A stretch of 64,000 nt of DNA, from the NCBI RefSeq assembly GCF_000247815.1, contig NC_021681.1:13206013-13270012 (forward strand), given 5' to 3'. The first letter of the stretch is position 1; the number at the start of each line of letters is the position of its first letter. Both the position numbers and the translations under genes were made by a program. The stretch comes from Ficedula albicollis (lineage: Eukaryota > Chordata > Aves > Passeriformes > Muscicapidae). The notes beneath the pieces were generated by a model. The model searched no databases. It worked only from the letters and a program-made list of their open reading frames with translations, and was not told the origin of the DNA. Of this stretch, positions 50,201 through 64,000 are shown piece after piece.

Positions 50201-53200
50201 TGTTTGTACAATGTTAAATAAGCCAGTTGATCAATGGGGCTCTGATGATTTATTAACATCATGCTGCCAATGAGAACTGAAACTTAGGATGGCTCAAACT
50301 TAATTTTAAAATACTGAAGGAAATCTCAAACCTTACGTGCTTAATTACTGGTTGTATGTTTGTCATATATTAACACAGAAAGCAAAAAAATTCTGAATAA
50401 TAAAGAATGCATCTTTCACCAGTTCAAAGTACTGCCAACAACAGTAATAGCAAACTGTGTTTTATCATTTTTTCTTGCAATTCCACAAAAATGGCTGGAT
50501 ATCCCAGTCTACTGTATGTTGTGTAGTAAGTATCTCTGTTTTTTCAAAAAGAGAAAAAAAGCTAACCTAAATCTATTTTCATTTAGATAGGAGTACTTTA
50601 TTTTTTAATTTCAATGAAAACAATCCAACTGACCTGGAATTCTCACTGAAAAAATCTGAGCATTATTAAAACAGCCGAAACAAAACACTACAGGTTTTCG
50701 TTTTCATGTTTTGTTTTCTCACTAAACATTCACAGTACCAAACTGCACTAGTTAAGATCATTATTTCTAAAATTTAATTCATTATTTATGCCTCATTTAG
50801 GGTGACAGTGCACCTTCCTAGTAGAGATTTATTTAGCAACTGTCTGCTACCCCAAGAGAGGCTGCTGTTCTCCTTCATTTTTCTAAATACACTCATAAGC
50901 AGCATTTCAGTGGAAACAGATCCATAAACAATTTCCAGGCACTAAAAATCGTATGCGAAGCCAAGCAGAGCTTATATTAAGAGGATTTGATTATGTGCAC
51001 TGCCATCAACTTGGATGTATTTTTACAGTTCAGATTAGCAACTTTAAAATGTGTGTATATAGCACAGAGAACTGTAGGAGGATCCTGGAGATGTAGTAAC
51101 AGTTAAAATGTTGCTACACTTCAGACTTGCTTGGGCTTTCACCTGCTATGTGTACTGTTTGATAAAGATGGTTAAGTGTTATCTTCCCCATTTCACAGTT
51201 TAAGAACATGAACCACAGATAGACTGAACAATTTCTGAAACCATCAGAAAGATCTTTCTACACAGGAAAAACAAGCTCAGCTGAGCCTTAAGGCTACATC
51301 CACACTGGCAAACAGTGCAGACCAGAGGAAGATTTTTAGAGCAAAGCAATTGACAGTGAGGACCAGAAAGCAGCACTACAAGAAATTTTACTGTTAATTA
51401 ATTAGTTTCTTTTTACTTTGGACTATCTTTTGTTTAATCCCACAGCCCAAGTACCTATTTCTCTCTGGAATGCATCAGATGTAGTTGGTTTACTTTTATT
51501 CAAAGTGAATTCCAGTTCATGCACTTGAGATAGTTCCTCAACACCAGCAAAGGCATAAACAATGGAAATGATCACAAGACCTACTTTAGAAATTCCCATC
51601 TGATCCAAGCTAAAATTCAAAGGTAGACTCAGCCTTTGCAATGCCAGCTGGATAGAGCCTGATTCAAAGCAGTGTGGAGCCAGCAGTGAGGTGAGGACAA
51701 GGGGCATTTGCAGAAGCTCCAGTGGAACCAGGTTTTGGGGCAGCAGGAGGCAATGATTGTTACTCCTTAGCTATTCCTGCATAGCTATGCTCTGCAGCTC
51801 TTGGTTTGCATTCTTGCTGAAAGCACACAGAACTTGCTTCATACCACACATCATATTGTGCATGAAAGCTGTCCACATGACAGGCAGTCTTCCAGAGATA
51901 ACAGTATTCTTCAGGTGATGCCAACAATTTTTACTGACTGACTGTGTGCGGTGCTCTGCTGAGCCCAGACACTCCACAGTCTGCTGAGCAACAAGAAAAA
52001 GTCTCCAGTTTTGCTATGCTCTGTCAGCTTTCCTTACTGCTTCCAGAAATTAGTTCTGGGGACTTTGCTGATACATTTACGTGAAAAGACAATGTACTCT
52101 TCAGCTCCCTGATACACAGATTATATTCACAGATCGTGTTCCATGGGAGTCCATGCGCATCTCAAGCACTGGGGAGTTTTCCATGCTTCCAGAAAACAGA
52201 ATTCTACGAAGGCAGCAATGTGTAGATTTCCCAAGTCAGCTTCCGTGGCTTTTCGTGCTTGTGTAATGAAAATGAACACTGAGATATTGCTTGTCATTAG
52301 AGATCTGCTGTATCTGTGATGCAAATAACAGTAATTGTTGGATAATTGTTCCTTTGTTAGTTTTGCTTTGAATAGATAGATAAGGAAAAAAGATATTTAA
52401 AGGTAGAGAAAGAGAGGTTGAAACATACCAGAAAAATTCAAGAAAAAATTCTGGAAGAATATAGTTTTTATATAAAATATTTGAGGGAGTAGATTAGTTT
52501 GTTGACACTCATTTAGCTTAAGGGATTGTGCATCATGTGAACACAGCCTGCCCCTTTTGAGGATTTTGGACACAGCTAATTTTCAAGTGTAATGTAGACC
52601 ATGAGAACTCTGGCCCTGAGCACTGTCCCAAAATCCTAGAATTCCCGAGGTCTGGAAGCATTCTGAATGGTCTACAGAGGTCTGCATGTGGATCCAAGGC
52701 TTTTTATATGGAGATCCATTCCAAAGAGGTTAAAGTACATACTTACTATGTATACATAACTGTTAAAGCTTTTTTTAAAAAAATCAAAGAATACAGAGGT
52801 ATCATTTAAAAGTCAAAGAGGATTTAGCGCCAAATCTTTACTCCCTTATGCAACCAATTGCTACCTTGTACTTCATAAAATATAATAGAGCAGTTGAACT
52901 GCAGGCACCATAACTTGTACTTTGCATCTACCTAAATGTAAAAAGTAATAAATTATAGTGAGTCATCCTAGCTTTTTAACTGCCATTCCAAGTCCATTTG
53001 CCTTTCTAATGCATTTTGAAAAAGATAAATGCCAAACACTTAAGCTGCATGTAAGGTACTTGTTCCTTTATATTAATTCCTATAAATAAAAATATAAATG
53101 CTTGCGGTCATGCAGTTTGATCTTTGAGCACATGGTACCATAAATCTAGTCATGATACATTTCCCCTGAAAATAAATATGATATTTTCTTTTAAGATGCA

Positions 53201-55575
53201 GGACAAAAAGGTTCTTTCTTAAGGACATAAACACCTAATAATCCAAATAGCCACTTAGCCCAGAAAGTAGAGACATTGCTCCTGGGCATGGGTACTCACT
53301 CACTGGATACATGGTCTCCATACCAGGCAAAAAGGAAGCTCTTAGTCACAAATTGTTGGGGACAGAACTGTGCTATTGTCAGCCCTTTTCTCTCATCTGA
53401 GAAAAAAAATTTATGAACAGGATTAAATAGATGTTATATAAAGGAATGCCTGTATTCTGTGTCAGGTACTCTACTTTGAACTTATGTTCTCTGCTTCACT
53501 TCTTTCCCTTTAACTGAAGTTGCCAAAATACAGCCTTCATCAACATTGATTCAACACATCATCATCTAAAACAAGGTGATAAAGCTGGTATTTATATCTG
53601 TCAGGGGACTGATTACAGATGATGGCAACAACCATCTCAAAAGGTATAATTCTCTGCCACAGTGTATATCAGTATTTTTCTTAATTATTTTTGACATTTT
53701 ACCTATTACTCCAAGGACTTTCTCAGAGGGCGGAAATAAAGGGGAAAAATGGGTTTTGTGCCACAGATGAAGAAATACATCTTCTGTAAATAATTCCCAG
53801 AAGAAATCTTGGAAATCTTATGGGGTCAGGAAAGAGGCAAGAAAGTAGCATTTGTCACCCCTGCTGAATTGGTCATCTAAACTTACAGTACCACTAAAGC
53901 TGAGTGACTTATCTGCCACTCCTTAGAGAGGAAGAAAAGTGAGGCTAAAGAAGTATGGGGGGCGGGGGTGGGGAATGCACACTATGAAAGTATAATCTAA
54001 AATACTGCCTAAAGATTCTGATCTTTCAGCCACTTAGATCTTATTTCCCTACAGCAGATGTGGACATCACTTCTGTTTTTAGAAATCACACATAGCAAAA
54101 ATGAGGAACTGTACAAATGAGGTTATGGCAAGAATAAAAGTTCACCAAGTTTAGGACAAGCAAATAACGTCTGAGAGCGGCTCAGAGAAAAAACATCCAG
54201 CTGAAGAGCAGTGCAGATGCAAGAGAAGTAGACAATGATCACCATCTATAGGGAATATTAAGGGAGAATGAGTGACAGGCAACCCACAAAGCCAAAAGAA
54301 ACCTTGAAAAAAGCATGTGAAAAAGCTTGTTACAAGTCACTGCTTTTGACATGAGTTTGATGCAGGATGGACAACAGTGCTACAAAAAGCAACTTGTCAT
54401 ATCTCTAGAAAAATTTCAAGCACAGTTGGCTGCTCAGCTTAATGACACCATTATTAAACTCAAAATAGGTAAAACAGGCTATAATAGACATGAACTTTCT
54501 GATTTTATTTTAAAAACCTATGAACCTATGCAGCCATTTCAGAGTAATACACAACTCATCACTTGGTTTCCAGCCTTGGAGCTAATTTCTTTACAGTCTT
54601 CCCTCATCCTCTGAATCTTCCAACATCCCATGGTGATGACCCACCAGCATGAGCATGGTTAGCAAAACACGAGTTTTACATAGCTATTGGGCCTATTTTA
54701 TCTTACATTACACAAATACAAATAAAAGTAACAGCACTCTATGGAAGCTCCTACATGTGGAAATGGATTGTTATGTATAACAGGGTAGTGACGTGGACCA
54801 CTTAAGACATGCCAGGACCACATGAATTATTCTGTACTTAACAGAATGAAACATCTATCTTTCAGATATTCACTAGTTATGTTAAGGTGGTTTGTCCTTA
54901 ATTCACTCTCCATCAGAAATGAAAATGCCTTATTTCCTCTACGTCTAGTGTTGGCTGCATGGTGGCCTGCCTTTAAGAAGGCATTTACTGCCTACCTCTC
55001 AGAGACAGTAGAGGAAGGGTGAGTGATTTTCATGCTCTGGCACTCATTGTAGGCTGTTTAATTTGTCAGGACTACTAGGCCATGGTTTTGTGCTTTGACA
55101 GGTTTTTGTTATTCCTGCTAATCCCATTTCTGTTGTGTAATGTGCGTGGCAGCATCTGGTGACAACAGAATAGAACACCTAATTGTGAATGAATACAGAG
55201 AGCCCTGTTCTGCCACATTGCCTGTTGCACTATTTTTGCATTTTTATAGCTGAGGGTGGGCTTCCAGGAGCTGCAAAACAGACAGGCCATCGTTGTAATC
55301 AAATTTGTCATTTGCATGTGTGTGTTCTCAGCAGCCCTCCTGTTTCTACAGCCCCCAGGATTCTCTGAGTTTGGGTTCCTGGCTCTCTCTTCTCAATGGA
55401 GAGGATGATCTTAAGTATTTATTAAACAAGTTCTCTTTAACTATTAAGTCACAATGTGAAACTGATGGTTTTAAGTGCATTTGGGTGTCACTAAAAGGAG
55501 CAGTATGTGAGGAGAGCCAATGCAGTAGCTGCACAGCTGTCACTGCCTTCACCCCTTGTATGGCTTAATTCACCT
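47271..55575. other. Long unique non-coding stretch
   Basis: I recognise no gene, RNA or mobile element across these 8 kb. Overlapping frames on both strands near 48885-49140 and 51423-51977 reflect locally higher GC. A G-rich run (G6, C, G5, T, G4) stands at 53957-53973. The 95-codon plus-strand frame at 54327-54614 is not supported by any motif. Confidence 0.5.
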
Positions 55576-55579
55576 GCTG

Positions 55580-56400
55580 GACACAAGGACCCAGCCTGTC
55601 CTGGTGCCTGGGGTTAATATTCTCCAGGTGCAGGATCCTGCATTTGCTTTTGGTGAGTTTCAGATGCTTCCTCTCTGTCTGTATCTCCAGCCCTAAGCTC
55701 CCTCTGGGGTATTAGCCACTCTTCCCAGCTTTGTGCCATCAGCAAACTTGCTGAGGAGGCATCTGGTCCTTCATCCAAGTCATTGATGGAGAAGTTAAAC
55801 AGTACTGGGTGCAGTCTTGGACCTTGGGAGACACCACAATTGACAGGCATCCAACTAGACCCTTGGCAGTGATTAAAATCCTCTGGGATCTGCCATCCAG
55901 CCAGGTCTCAGTCTGCCTCACTGTCCACTCACACAGTCCACACTTCCACCGAGTTTGCCTACAGTGACATTGTGAGAGACAGCATCTAAAGCCCTACTGA
56001 ATTCCAGGTAGACAACATCCTCTACTCTCCCCTCATCCACCTTGGAAGCTGTTCTATCCTAGAAGGCAATCAAGTGGGACAAGCAGGATTTACCTTCAGT
56101 GAATCCATGCTGGCTACTCCTGGCCACCTTCCTGTCATCCATGTGGATGGAGATGGCCTCCAGAACGAGACACTCCATAAACTTTCTAGGGATTGGAAAG
56201 GTGACAGGTGACAGGACAGTAGTTCCCTGGGTCCTTCTTCTTGCCCTTTCTGAGCTCCAGGTAACATTTGCTTTCTTCCAGTCCTCAGGGACCCTCTTCT
56301 GATGGTGATGTGGACTCTCTGTGCATGGGTACAGCCCATCAGGGCCCATGAGCTTTTGGATCTCAAGGCTGCCTAGATGTTCTCTAACCCAATCCTCCTA
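55580..56400 (-). mobile_element. CR1 LINE fragment, reverse transcriptase region (dead)
   Basis: On the minus strand this is the central to 3' part of a CR1 ORF2. Frame 56059-56349 gives PEDWKKANV, the VTFPIPRKFMECLVLEAI stretch and SQHGFTEGKSCLSHLIAF, which match the CR1 RT palm and fingers (family forms PEDWKKA and SQHGFTKGKSC). It ends at a TAG directly after LIAF, where the family has Tyr-Asp. Downstream, frame 55614-55850 gives [22 protein letters not shown], matching VPQGSVLGPVLFNIFINDL. The catalytic box at 55729-55746 reads FADGTK, so the second Asp of the FADD box is Gly. It lies in the same frame as 56059-56349 but not as 55614-55850, so frameshifts exist. The 3' side ends near the CR1 stretch read on plus as CTCCAGGTGCAGGATCCTGC, without the CR1 tail. 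This is the best preserved element of the window. GC is higher than around it. Confidence 0.93.
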
Positions 56401-58861
56401 GACCAAAGAACTTCATGTATTTTCATTAGATTCTTCTTAGCCACAAGCATTAGTATTGCAAAACAAGACTGGCAAAATTCACTGCCCACATCAATCTTGC
56501 AAGAACTTTCAAAAGATTAATTAAACAAAGCTCTAAAAACCAAGAGATCTGAAGCATATGAATCACAACATCAAAAAGAAAAACTTTAAGGAGAGTGTTC
56601 AGAATTTTAAATTAAAGTGCAAGATTCAATTTTCTCCTGGTACCACTTGGTACAGTTTTCCCAGTAAACAACGCAGCTCTTCTGTATTTACCACAACAAT
56701 GTGGAATCAAAACACAAAATCTGTTGGATGCAGAAACCAAGTAAACATATGGAGCTGGTATAAAATGTAATACATTACTCATAAATTTTTCTAACTCCTC
56801 TGTATTATAGGATGTTGAATTTACTAAATTTAAAAAGGTGGTCAAGCAATACAGTAAATATGGAAGCTATTTCAGCATGAGACAGCATACAATCTACACA
56901 TAAAAATAAGATCTTGTCTTATGCTTCTTCTTATCAGCTGCATTTCAATTCTTTACCAAGTTCTAAGAATCATAAGATAGTGAATAAGGAAGCAAAAATA
57001 TTTATGTACACTATGCATACAGAATAGACAATCAAGGGAGAAATGTTCCTTCTTATCAAAGGCTTGTGTTAGATGTATCCTTCTTCTAAGCATCTGTGGA
57101 CAAGTTCCCCAGAAAAGATGCCTTTCATCAACTATAGGAGCTGTTATTCGTTATCATCATCTGTTTATAATCAATGAGAACAGTTGGATGCTCAGCAGTC
57201 TTGAAAATTGAACCAATTATTTAGGTCAGTAGTTTTTAACCTTTTTCTATTTGTGGACTCTTAAGCATTTTCCAGTGGATGTGAGGCACTGCTAGAAATT
57301 TTGCTCATGTAGATAGCTGTCACTTTCTTTGGCACTTACAACAAACTGTCTGGAATTTATCCCTTCCCTTTCATCTCCTTATGAATATATCCTCAGACTC
57401 TGAGCTGAAAAAACCCCAAATCACAATAGCTAAGTATATACTTAGCTAATATATTAATATATTTTTGTAAATTAAAAAAAGAAAGTGACCTGTGCCGATG
57501 TGTTTTTAAGCACCTTGACAAACTATGCAAATAAAATTTTCTCAGTTTGAATCTGCTATTTTGATTACAACCCAGGGAAGGTGCAGATCTGCAGACATAA
57601 TTCTCCACTGGCACAAGGAGTTGCTGCTCAGCTTCAGCACTGTGAAATGCTCCCTTTCCCTGGCTGCTGGCACTGGCCTCCATCATGTGCCAGCACATTT
57701 CCTCTCCGATATCAATGGCCTGTGCCATGAGACCAAGAGTGATGAGGCAGGGGCAAGCATCTTTAACCCAGAATTGCTACCAAAAGTACTTTAGTGAGAC
57801 AGTAACCCTTAACTTTTGTGCTACAGCCCTCATAAAACTTGTGAACACAGTTTTGAACAGAGAGTGAGGGAGAAGAGCAGACACAAGCATGACCACCCTA
57901 ATTCGATAGCAGCACAAATTAAAAGGTCCCAGATCTGACTTTACATTCCCGAGCATGTGTTACAGCCAAGCAGAAAGGCCTGGGGCTGCCTTGGGAAGGA
58001 GCTCTGACTGAGGTCCAGCCACAGGAGCTTCTGGAGTCCCACCTGAAGGTGCTTCCACCATGTCTGGTGAGCAGTCACAGCAGGAACTGCTCCTGCCACT
58101 CACACCACTTGTGAATATTGTTCTGCCCACACACATCACTTATCGAAGGAGAGTCACTGCAGCACATCCAACCAAATCCAACAATCACACACTGAGCAGA
58201 GATTTGTTTGTAATATATTTCTGATGCCATTTTGCTATTTATTCTAATTATTCTATTTACTGGGATACGCAGCAATTACATACAGTTGATCTGATCTCCA
58301 TTAGATTACTGTTCTGCAGATAAATGTGCACAGCCAGTGAGGAGAACACAGAAAGACCCACATTAAACAGAACAGGCTCTTAAGGCTCCAAAGCAGCTCA
58401 GCCTCTACCCTCAGTTTAGGCAGTGAAACTGTACCCACGCCAGCCCTGTGGAGACTTTGGTAATGCCTGATGCAAACACTCTGGGAAATGTTCTGAACCA
58501 ACAACTGATAAAATACTTTTAGAAAGTAATTGATAAAAAGTTGCCTAAAATAAAGAAATGTTTGGGAGGAGGCAAGACCATTCCAGGTTTTAATGAAAAA
58601 AACCCTTTAGTCCTGACTACTGTATTTAAATTAAATCTATTTGCTTTTTGCACAGTTCGAATAGATGCTTTTTAATTATTGCTAATTGTTTAAGATATTG
58701 TTGTATCCCCCAGAAGATTTAAACTGAATAAATTTAATTCCTTTAAAATATCCTTCAGCTACAGGCAATAAAGTTAGAAGCCCCATAGGTATGGCAGTAA
58801 AAATAACCATAAAGGCATAAGCATTTAAATGAGGAGAGCATGGAATACTTCCCACTAGACC
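56401..58861. other. Unique non-coding sequence
   Basis: No gene or further mobile element is recognised. Overlapping opposite frames at 57393-57728 (minus) and 57525-57794 (plus) have no signature. Confidence 0.5.
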
Positions 58862-59150
<289 letters not shown>

Positions 59151-59215
59151 GAAAGAAAAAAAAAGTGAGAGAGAGTAAAGAGAAAGAAAAGAAAGAAAGG
59201 GGGGGTGGGGGGGGG
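59151..59215 (+). repeat. Purine-rich simple repeat (GAAA, GA, G-run)
   Basis: GAAAG and GA units run into a G-rich end (G-run, T, G-run at 59199-59215). With the A-runs and poly-C before it, this makes one compound simple-sequence block of about 350 bp in all. Confidence 0.92.
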
Positions 59216-59467
59216 AAGCTATGTGTTTTGGAGACACAAGAACCAAACCATGAAACACACAGTTGAAACATTTAGGATGACTATGAAAAAGGTCTATGTT
59301 CACTTGTTAAGGAATGCGCTAAGGCAGACTAAAGCATGTGAATGGCCCTTTCACAGGTCACAGATTCCATTCAGCTCTTGGACATTGTTATTATCCGACA
59401 GAAATAGATGGGCCTAATTAATATTCTGGACATACCTGAGAGAACATTCTTAAGGAAATCATCCTAT

Positions 59468-59550
59468 GGTGGTTTGGGTTTGTTGTGTTTTGGGGGTTTT
59501 GTTTTTTGTTGGGTTTTCGTGGGTGCTCTATGCTTTTTGGTTTTGTTTTT
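59468..59550 (+). repeat. T/G-rich low-complexity stretch
   Basis: The stretch is almost only T and G, with GGTTTGGG, GGGGGTTTTG and GGTTTTGTTTTT elements and a few other bases. It is low-complexity sequence and not a telomeric array, since no fixed TTAGGG unit is present. Confidence 0.75.
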
Positions 59551-62500
59551 AACAAACAGGAAATGTTACAAGTAGCATCTGGTTAAAAAACTGTGAGCAT
59601 AATTTTGGTGTTAAAAGTTAAATAGAGTCTACTTCTGAATATACTTGTTTATGCAAAGACTGGGAAGCTGTTTTTTTTTTTTTTAGTAAACAATTTTGCC
59701 ATGTAGATTAAAGCTGAACTGCACAGTCATTTTGCAAGCAATTATATTCTTGGCACTTTTCTGAACATAATATAACAATTACCACAGCAACTGCATTTTA
59801 TCAGAGCACTCCAAGCATGCAGCAGGTTAATGCCAGTTTTCAGCAACTTCAGATAATATTTCTAAGATGCTAATGTTGGGCAGTTTCAAATGAGCAAACA
59901 GCTTCTGATATGAACTGAGCTCTGGTCTTTTAAGATAATGTGGTTATATAGGCCCCCATCTTACATGTAGTGGGACTACTGTCCCCCTTACAAAATACTG
60001 TTAAACTTGGTGGGAGTCTGTGCTAGCAAACCCAAATGCAGGGCCAGTTTCATGGCAAGAAAGATAGCCTGATTGAGAGGTCAGCTTTCCAAAGAGCATA
60101 ACATGCTGCACAGCTGGGTTGGGATCTTGGTGCTCCCACTGCCTGATGCGGGACAAGCTGTCTCCCTGTACAGCTTCTCCATTTACCTCACAGCCTTTGC
60201 AAGAATCAGTTACTCACTGAGTGTCCTGGTGCTATCCACTGCCCTAAAATGATTTTCTTATTAGTCCAATCTACACCGAATTTTAAAGATATGTGGTTTG
60301 GTTTAAGCTCCTTGACTCCTGCTGAAAAATCCCCAAAAGAATAACCTCATTTTTTTGTTCCCCTCACTGCTGACCCTTGTGGCAGTTTTGCTGTTGACTT
60401 CACAGAGAGCAGAAGTAGGCCCCAAAAATACATAATCCTCCAAAGTCATCCGAGCTGTGTCACTGCATTTTGAATTCAGGACACTGCTCCAATACAGTGA
60501 CTTGTTGTTCTTATCTTAAATGTCTGGATGGCATACAAATATAGATAAAAGTAGATACTAATTATCACATCTATTCTCAAGGCATGCATGGAGGGAGGCA
60601 ATAAAGAGGAGGGGAAGTTTGTGGTTACTCCCACACATAAATCCTCTATGTGTCAATGGGTGAATAGACACTACTTTAGTCTATTGTGCAAAGCTGTTTT
60701 ATAACAACAATAAGCTGAAACAGAGAAGAAACTATATTAGAAAGGCAAATATCAAAATACATCACTATTAAAATGCCTATAGGTAATCAAGTAATTCAGT
60801 TCTGTAGTACATCCAGAAACAGGAGTCAAGATTTTTGTACTCAAACCATAATATGGCATATGTGGAAAAAAAAAGCCCATTGAAATAAATAGACCTATTC
60901 ATTTCAGAGACAGTGAAAGAGAGACAAACTTTCTTTGTCTCGCCACTTTAGAGCCCCCTGATAGCATTTTCCTTTTTTTATTGTCTTTTAGATATAGATG
61001 CCCCTCTGCTTAAGTATCACCAAAGCTACTAGTAACAAATACCTAAATATATAACAGATGCATAAGTGCATCTTGGGATAAATACATTATGGACAATTAA
61101 CTGTCATCATACCCCTCAATTACATTTTCACCCGCTCCTGTAGTGTACACCTGTGGCTTGTTAGTACTGCAATAAGTGTTGGAAAGCAACTCTAAGGTTC
61201 AAAGGTAGTGCTGCTAAAATCTGTTTTCCTCTTTTTTCTTAAATGTGTACTATATAAATGTGAAAACAGAAACAAACACAAGAAAAAAAAGAACAGTGCC
61301 TTTTTGTTTGCTGGCTGATACTGTTGATCTAGTGAAATTTTTTCACTTTCCTGTTGCATCACACAGGAAAGACCATTTGCATGGAATATTGGGCCTGATT
61401 CTGAATTCAGAGTAATGTAGAAATCCAGTAATCTCTGTAGTAATCTCTGAATAATGCAGAAATTAACCCAGGGAAACAACAATCAAAATTCACTTTAGTG
61501 CCATTTACAACATTATTTTAAATGCCATTTTCTCATCTGTGAGGGAATAACATAAGGACCACATACACAATTTGAGAATATTTTGTACATTGTTTTTTAG
61601 TAAAATGTAAAAGAAAAGTATAACTAAAACTGATACATAGCTAGATTACATTATAATCAAGTCTGCAAGTTTGCAAAATGGATATTTGTATAAGTTAAAG
61701 TAGCTATTGGATATCCTTACTATAACCATACTTAGATCCATAATAGCTCCTGGAAAGATTATTTATTATTAAACATGTAAGTAGCATGATTCAGTAAGCT
61801 TTGTGTATGACATTGATAGATTGCTTGTAAAGAAAAATATTAAACAAAAATATACTGTACAAATGGTCTTATAATTGTATCTGAAGGCAAATGCAGCACA
61901 GAAACCTCTCTCTCAGGTCACACCCCAATGTCATTAACATATTTCTGTGGCCTCTATATTTGTTTATGTGTCAGTCTTACATAGTCAACATTTGAAATTT
62001 TTATTCTGATCCCGTACTTTTCCAATCTGATTTATTATCTTCCTCTGTTAACATTTTTGGACTACTGCACTACTTGTTTAGGGAGGGAGCATGGAAAACC
62101 AGAGGCTTTCCTGAGCTTCAGGATGAAGATCCAAGGTTTCCAGTGCCGATCCAAGAAAAAGCAGGCTGTTAGGACTTTCCAGCTACATTGTCAGTGCTTT
62201 TCATCTGCCCTTGGTACTGGTAGGGTAAATCAGCTGGGAAAAGCTAACCTTGCCCCCACAGGCTCAGGTACAGTGAGATGTTTATCTACTCACCAAAAAA
62301 TTTCAGCAGCGCTTCTTAATACTTTCCCTTTTCCTTTTGGCAAAAGAAAGTATTTTTTTAAAGTCTTCACATAGCTTTTTCTCAGATCATTTGTATATGT
62401 AAAAGTCAGTAATTTTTTCTGTATAATGAACAGTGGTGCCAGATGACACCTCTACAGCTTTTAGGCAGCTTCCTTTAATTGCATTGTTTTTTCTTTGCTA

Positions 62501-64000
62501 GTCTTTTAAAAATTCTGTGAAGGTGAGCTGAATTCTATAAAGGTGAATGACATCCAGGTATTCACATATAGCATTCAAGAGCTGCATTTTGTTCTACATC
62601 CCCTGTGACTTACCTGAGAGACACTAAGAGGCTGGAACTTGGCCTCCAGAATTAATGAAGAATATTGCAGGTGCTTATTTATAGACAAGAATCAAACGTG
62701 CCTGGTTTGACCAACAGTGACTCAGGGATTATCAGACAGCAATATTTCAATGTGTTCAAGCAGCCTTTTGAAGAACTGGGTTAGCTCACTAAATGATAAC
62801 AGTGACTGGCCAGTCAGCATAAGCTGTGATGAGTTATACATCTTACTTTGCTAAATCCATGGTCTCAAAAGAGTTTAATCACAGTTGCATGACACAAAGC
62901 CAATGCTTTGCAATGGCTGTCAGCTAACTTGCCTTTTTGCAACCACATATGAACAAAATATCATTAAGTGGGCCCTAGAAAGAGCAAGAGAAGAGATATA
63001 AGCACAAATATTTGAAAACTGTTAGCATTAGCTATGGGGGAAATACTTAACAGAAACAGGAGAGGAAATACTTGTTAAATTGAGAAAAACCTATCTGATA
63101 CATGCTGTATACAAATCCTCTGATGTTTGGGCGCTTCATTGCATGTCTGAAAAATCTAGAGACAAACAGCAGAAAAATACATGACAAAGAATAATCCTGC
63201 ATGATTCAGGAGCTGGACAGGGTGATCTAATAGGACACTCATTTCTAGCAAATTTTTCCTTGCAATAAGAAACCTGTCTTTCCTGTGTCATGTTTTTTTT
63301 TTAATATTTTTTTTTATTTTTATAATTAAGAACTTAATCAAAAAACATCCTTAGGATTTTAACTTCCTAAATGATGATAGGAAACACCCTAATTTCTATT
63401 TTCTACATGTTTTCATTGACTAGCCAGGGAAAAATTAGTATCAGTAGCATTTACATTGTTCTATAAATGGCCTGAGCAAAATCTCTTAACAAATCCACAG
63501 TGTAGTCGGAACTCATCTGTTCTTTGCACTTCCTACTTTGCAGATGAGACAGTCTCAAAAGACTGGGTAGGCTGAAGACTGGTTGGACAACTCTATAAGT
63601 GAAGTCTCAAGACTCTTGTCATTCTAGCTGTCTAAATTACTTAAACAGGACTCAGAGGGATTTAAAGGGGAGAAACGACATGACAAACAATTATATTCTA
63701 ACACACTATTTATAACAATGCCCTTTCAGATTATTGTTCCACTCAGACTGACACATTACTGTAATCCCAGGGATGAATCAAGGGACTTAGAGTTAGATCA
63801 TGCACAGCTTGTAGGCATAAAAAAAATACGAATAAAGAACTGACATTCAGGAAATATAGAGCGACTCAAGGATAAATTCTGCTGGGATGAGCTTAATTTA
63901 TCAATGTCAATAACAACGGTGAACACATCGCAAGAATACATGCATATTAATTGAAAATAACTCAGATTAAATCACTGCAGTTTGACATTTTGAGATAGGC
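59551..64000. other. Unique AT-rich non-coding sequence to window end
   Basis: I see no gene. At 61389-61460 the order GGGCCTGATTCTGAATTCAG, GTAGAAATCCAGTAA resembles old sauropsid DNA-transposon-like repeats that begin GGGCCTGATTCTGA, but the match is weak. The 105-codon plus-strand frame at 62057-62374 and the 96-codon minus-strand frame at 61192-61482 have no signature. T-rich runs lie at about 63292-63320. Confidence 0.5.

Noticed and set aside
59468..59550. T/G-rich stretch considered as an interstitial telomere array
   Set aside because: No fixed TTAGGG unit or period is present.

Overview
The window looks like non-coding vertebrate nuclear DNA, most likely from a bird. It is AT-rich with no dense packing of reading frames and no operons. 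Its recognisable interspersed repeats are decayed CR1-type LINEs. One ends in the short CATAGAAT / ATTCTATG-type tail that marks avian and reptilian CR1 3' ends. I found no convincing protein-coding gene, rRNA, tRNA or CRISPR array, and no sign of bacterial or viral gene organisation. Nearly all open frames are short, have no family signature, and look like chance. The window therefore reads as a large intron or a gene desert.

Layout. 1-4.9 kb: unique AT-rich sequence broken by a CpG-rich patch (about 1561-2160) that holds a 15-bp minisatellite, then a GATA microsatellite and a roughly 80-bp CR1 3' end (4803-4882). 4.9-11.7 kb: unique sequence with one exon-like 68-bp segment (5514-5581) that has splice-site-like borders. 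11.7-17.8 kb: several tandem duplications (units of 181, 53, 49 and 64 bp), a strong short hairpin (14484-14512) and the longest non-repetitive open frame (17012-17602). 21.7-25.3 kb: two old CR1/L3-like LINE relics on the minus strand, recognised by reverse transcriptase fragments (an SKAFDT-type motif, FADDTK, FTDDTK). In the second relic the catalytic-box segment is tandemly triplicated.

27.1-55.5 kb: mostly unique sequence with microsatellites, one 71-bp tandem duplication (47131-47270) and patches with the look of conserved non-coding elements, which cannot be tested here. 55.6-56.4 kb: a better preserved CR1 reverse transcriptase fragment on the minus strand, inactivated by a stop, a frame change and a change in the catalytic box. 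58.86-59.15 kb: an uninterrupted 252-base poly-C tract flanked by A18 and A19, which is either an extreme homopolymer or an assembly artefact. 59.2-64 kb: unique sequence.

No set of genes here works together, and I found no new biological system. The points most worth a second look are the 252-bp poly-C tract, the number of short tandem duplications (nine counted), the CpG-rich minisatellite patch, and the triplicated reverse-transcriptase segment inside a dead LINE.
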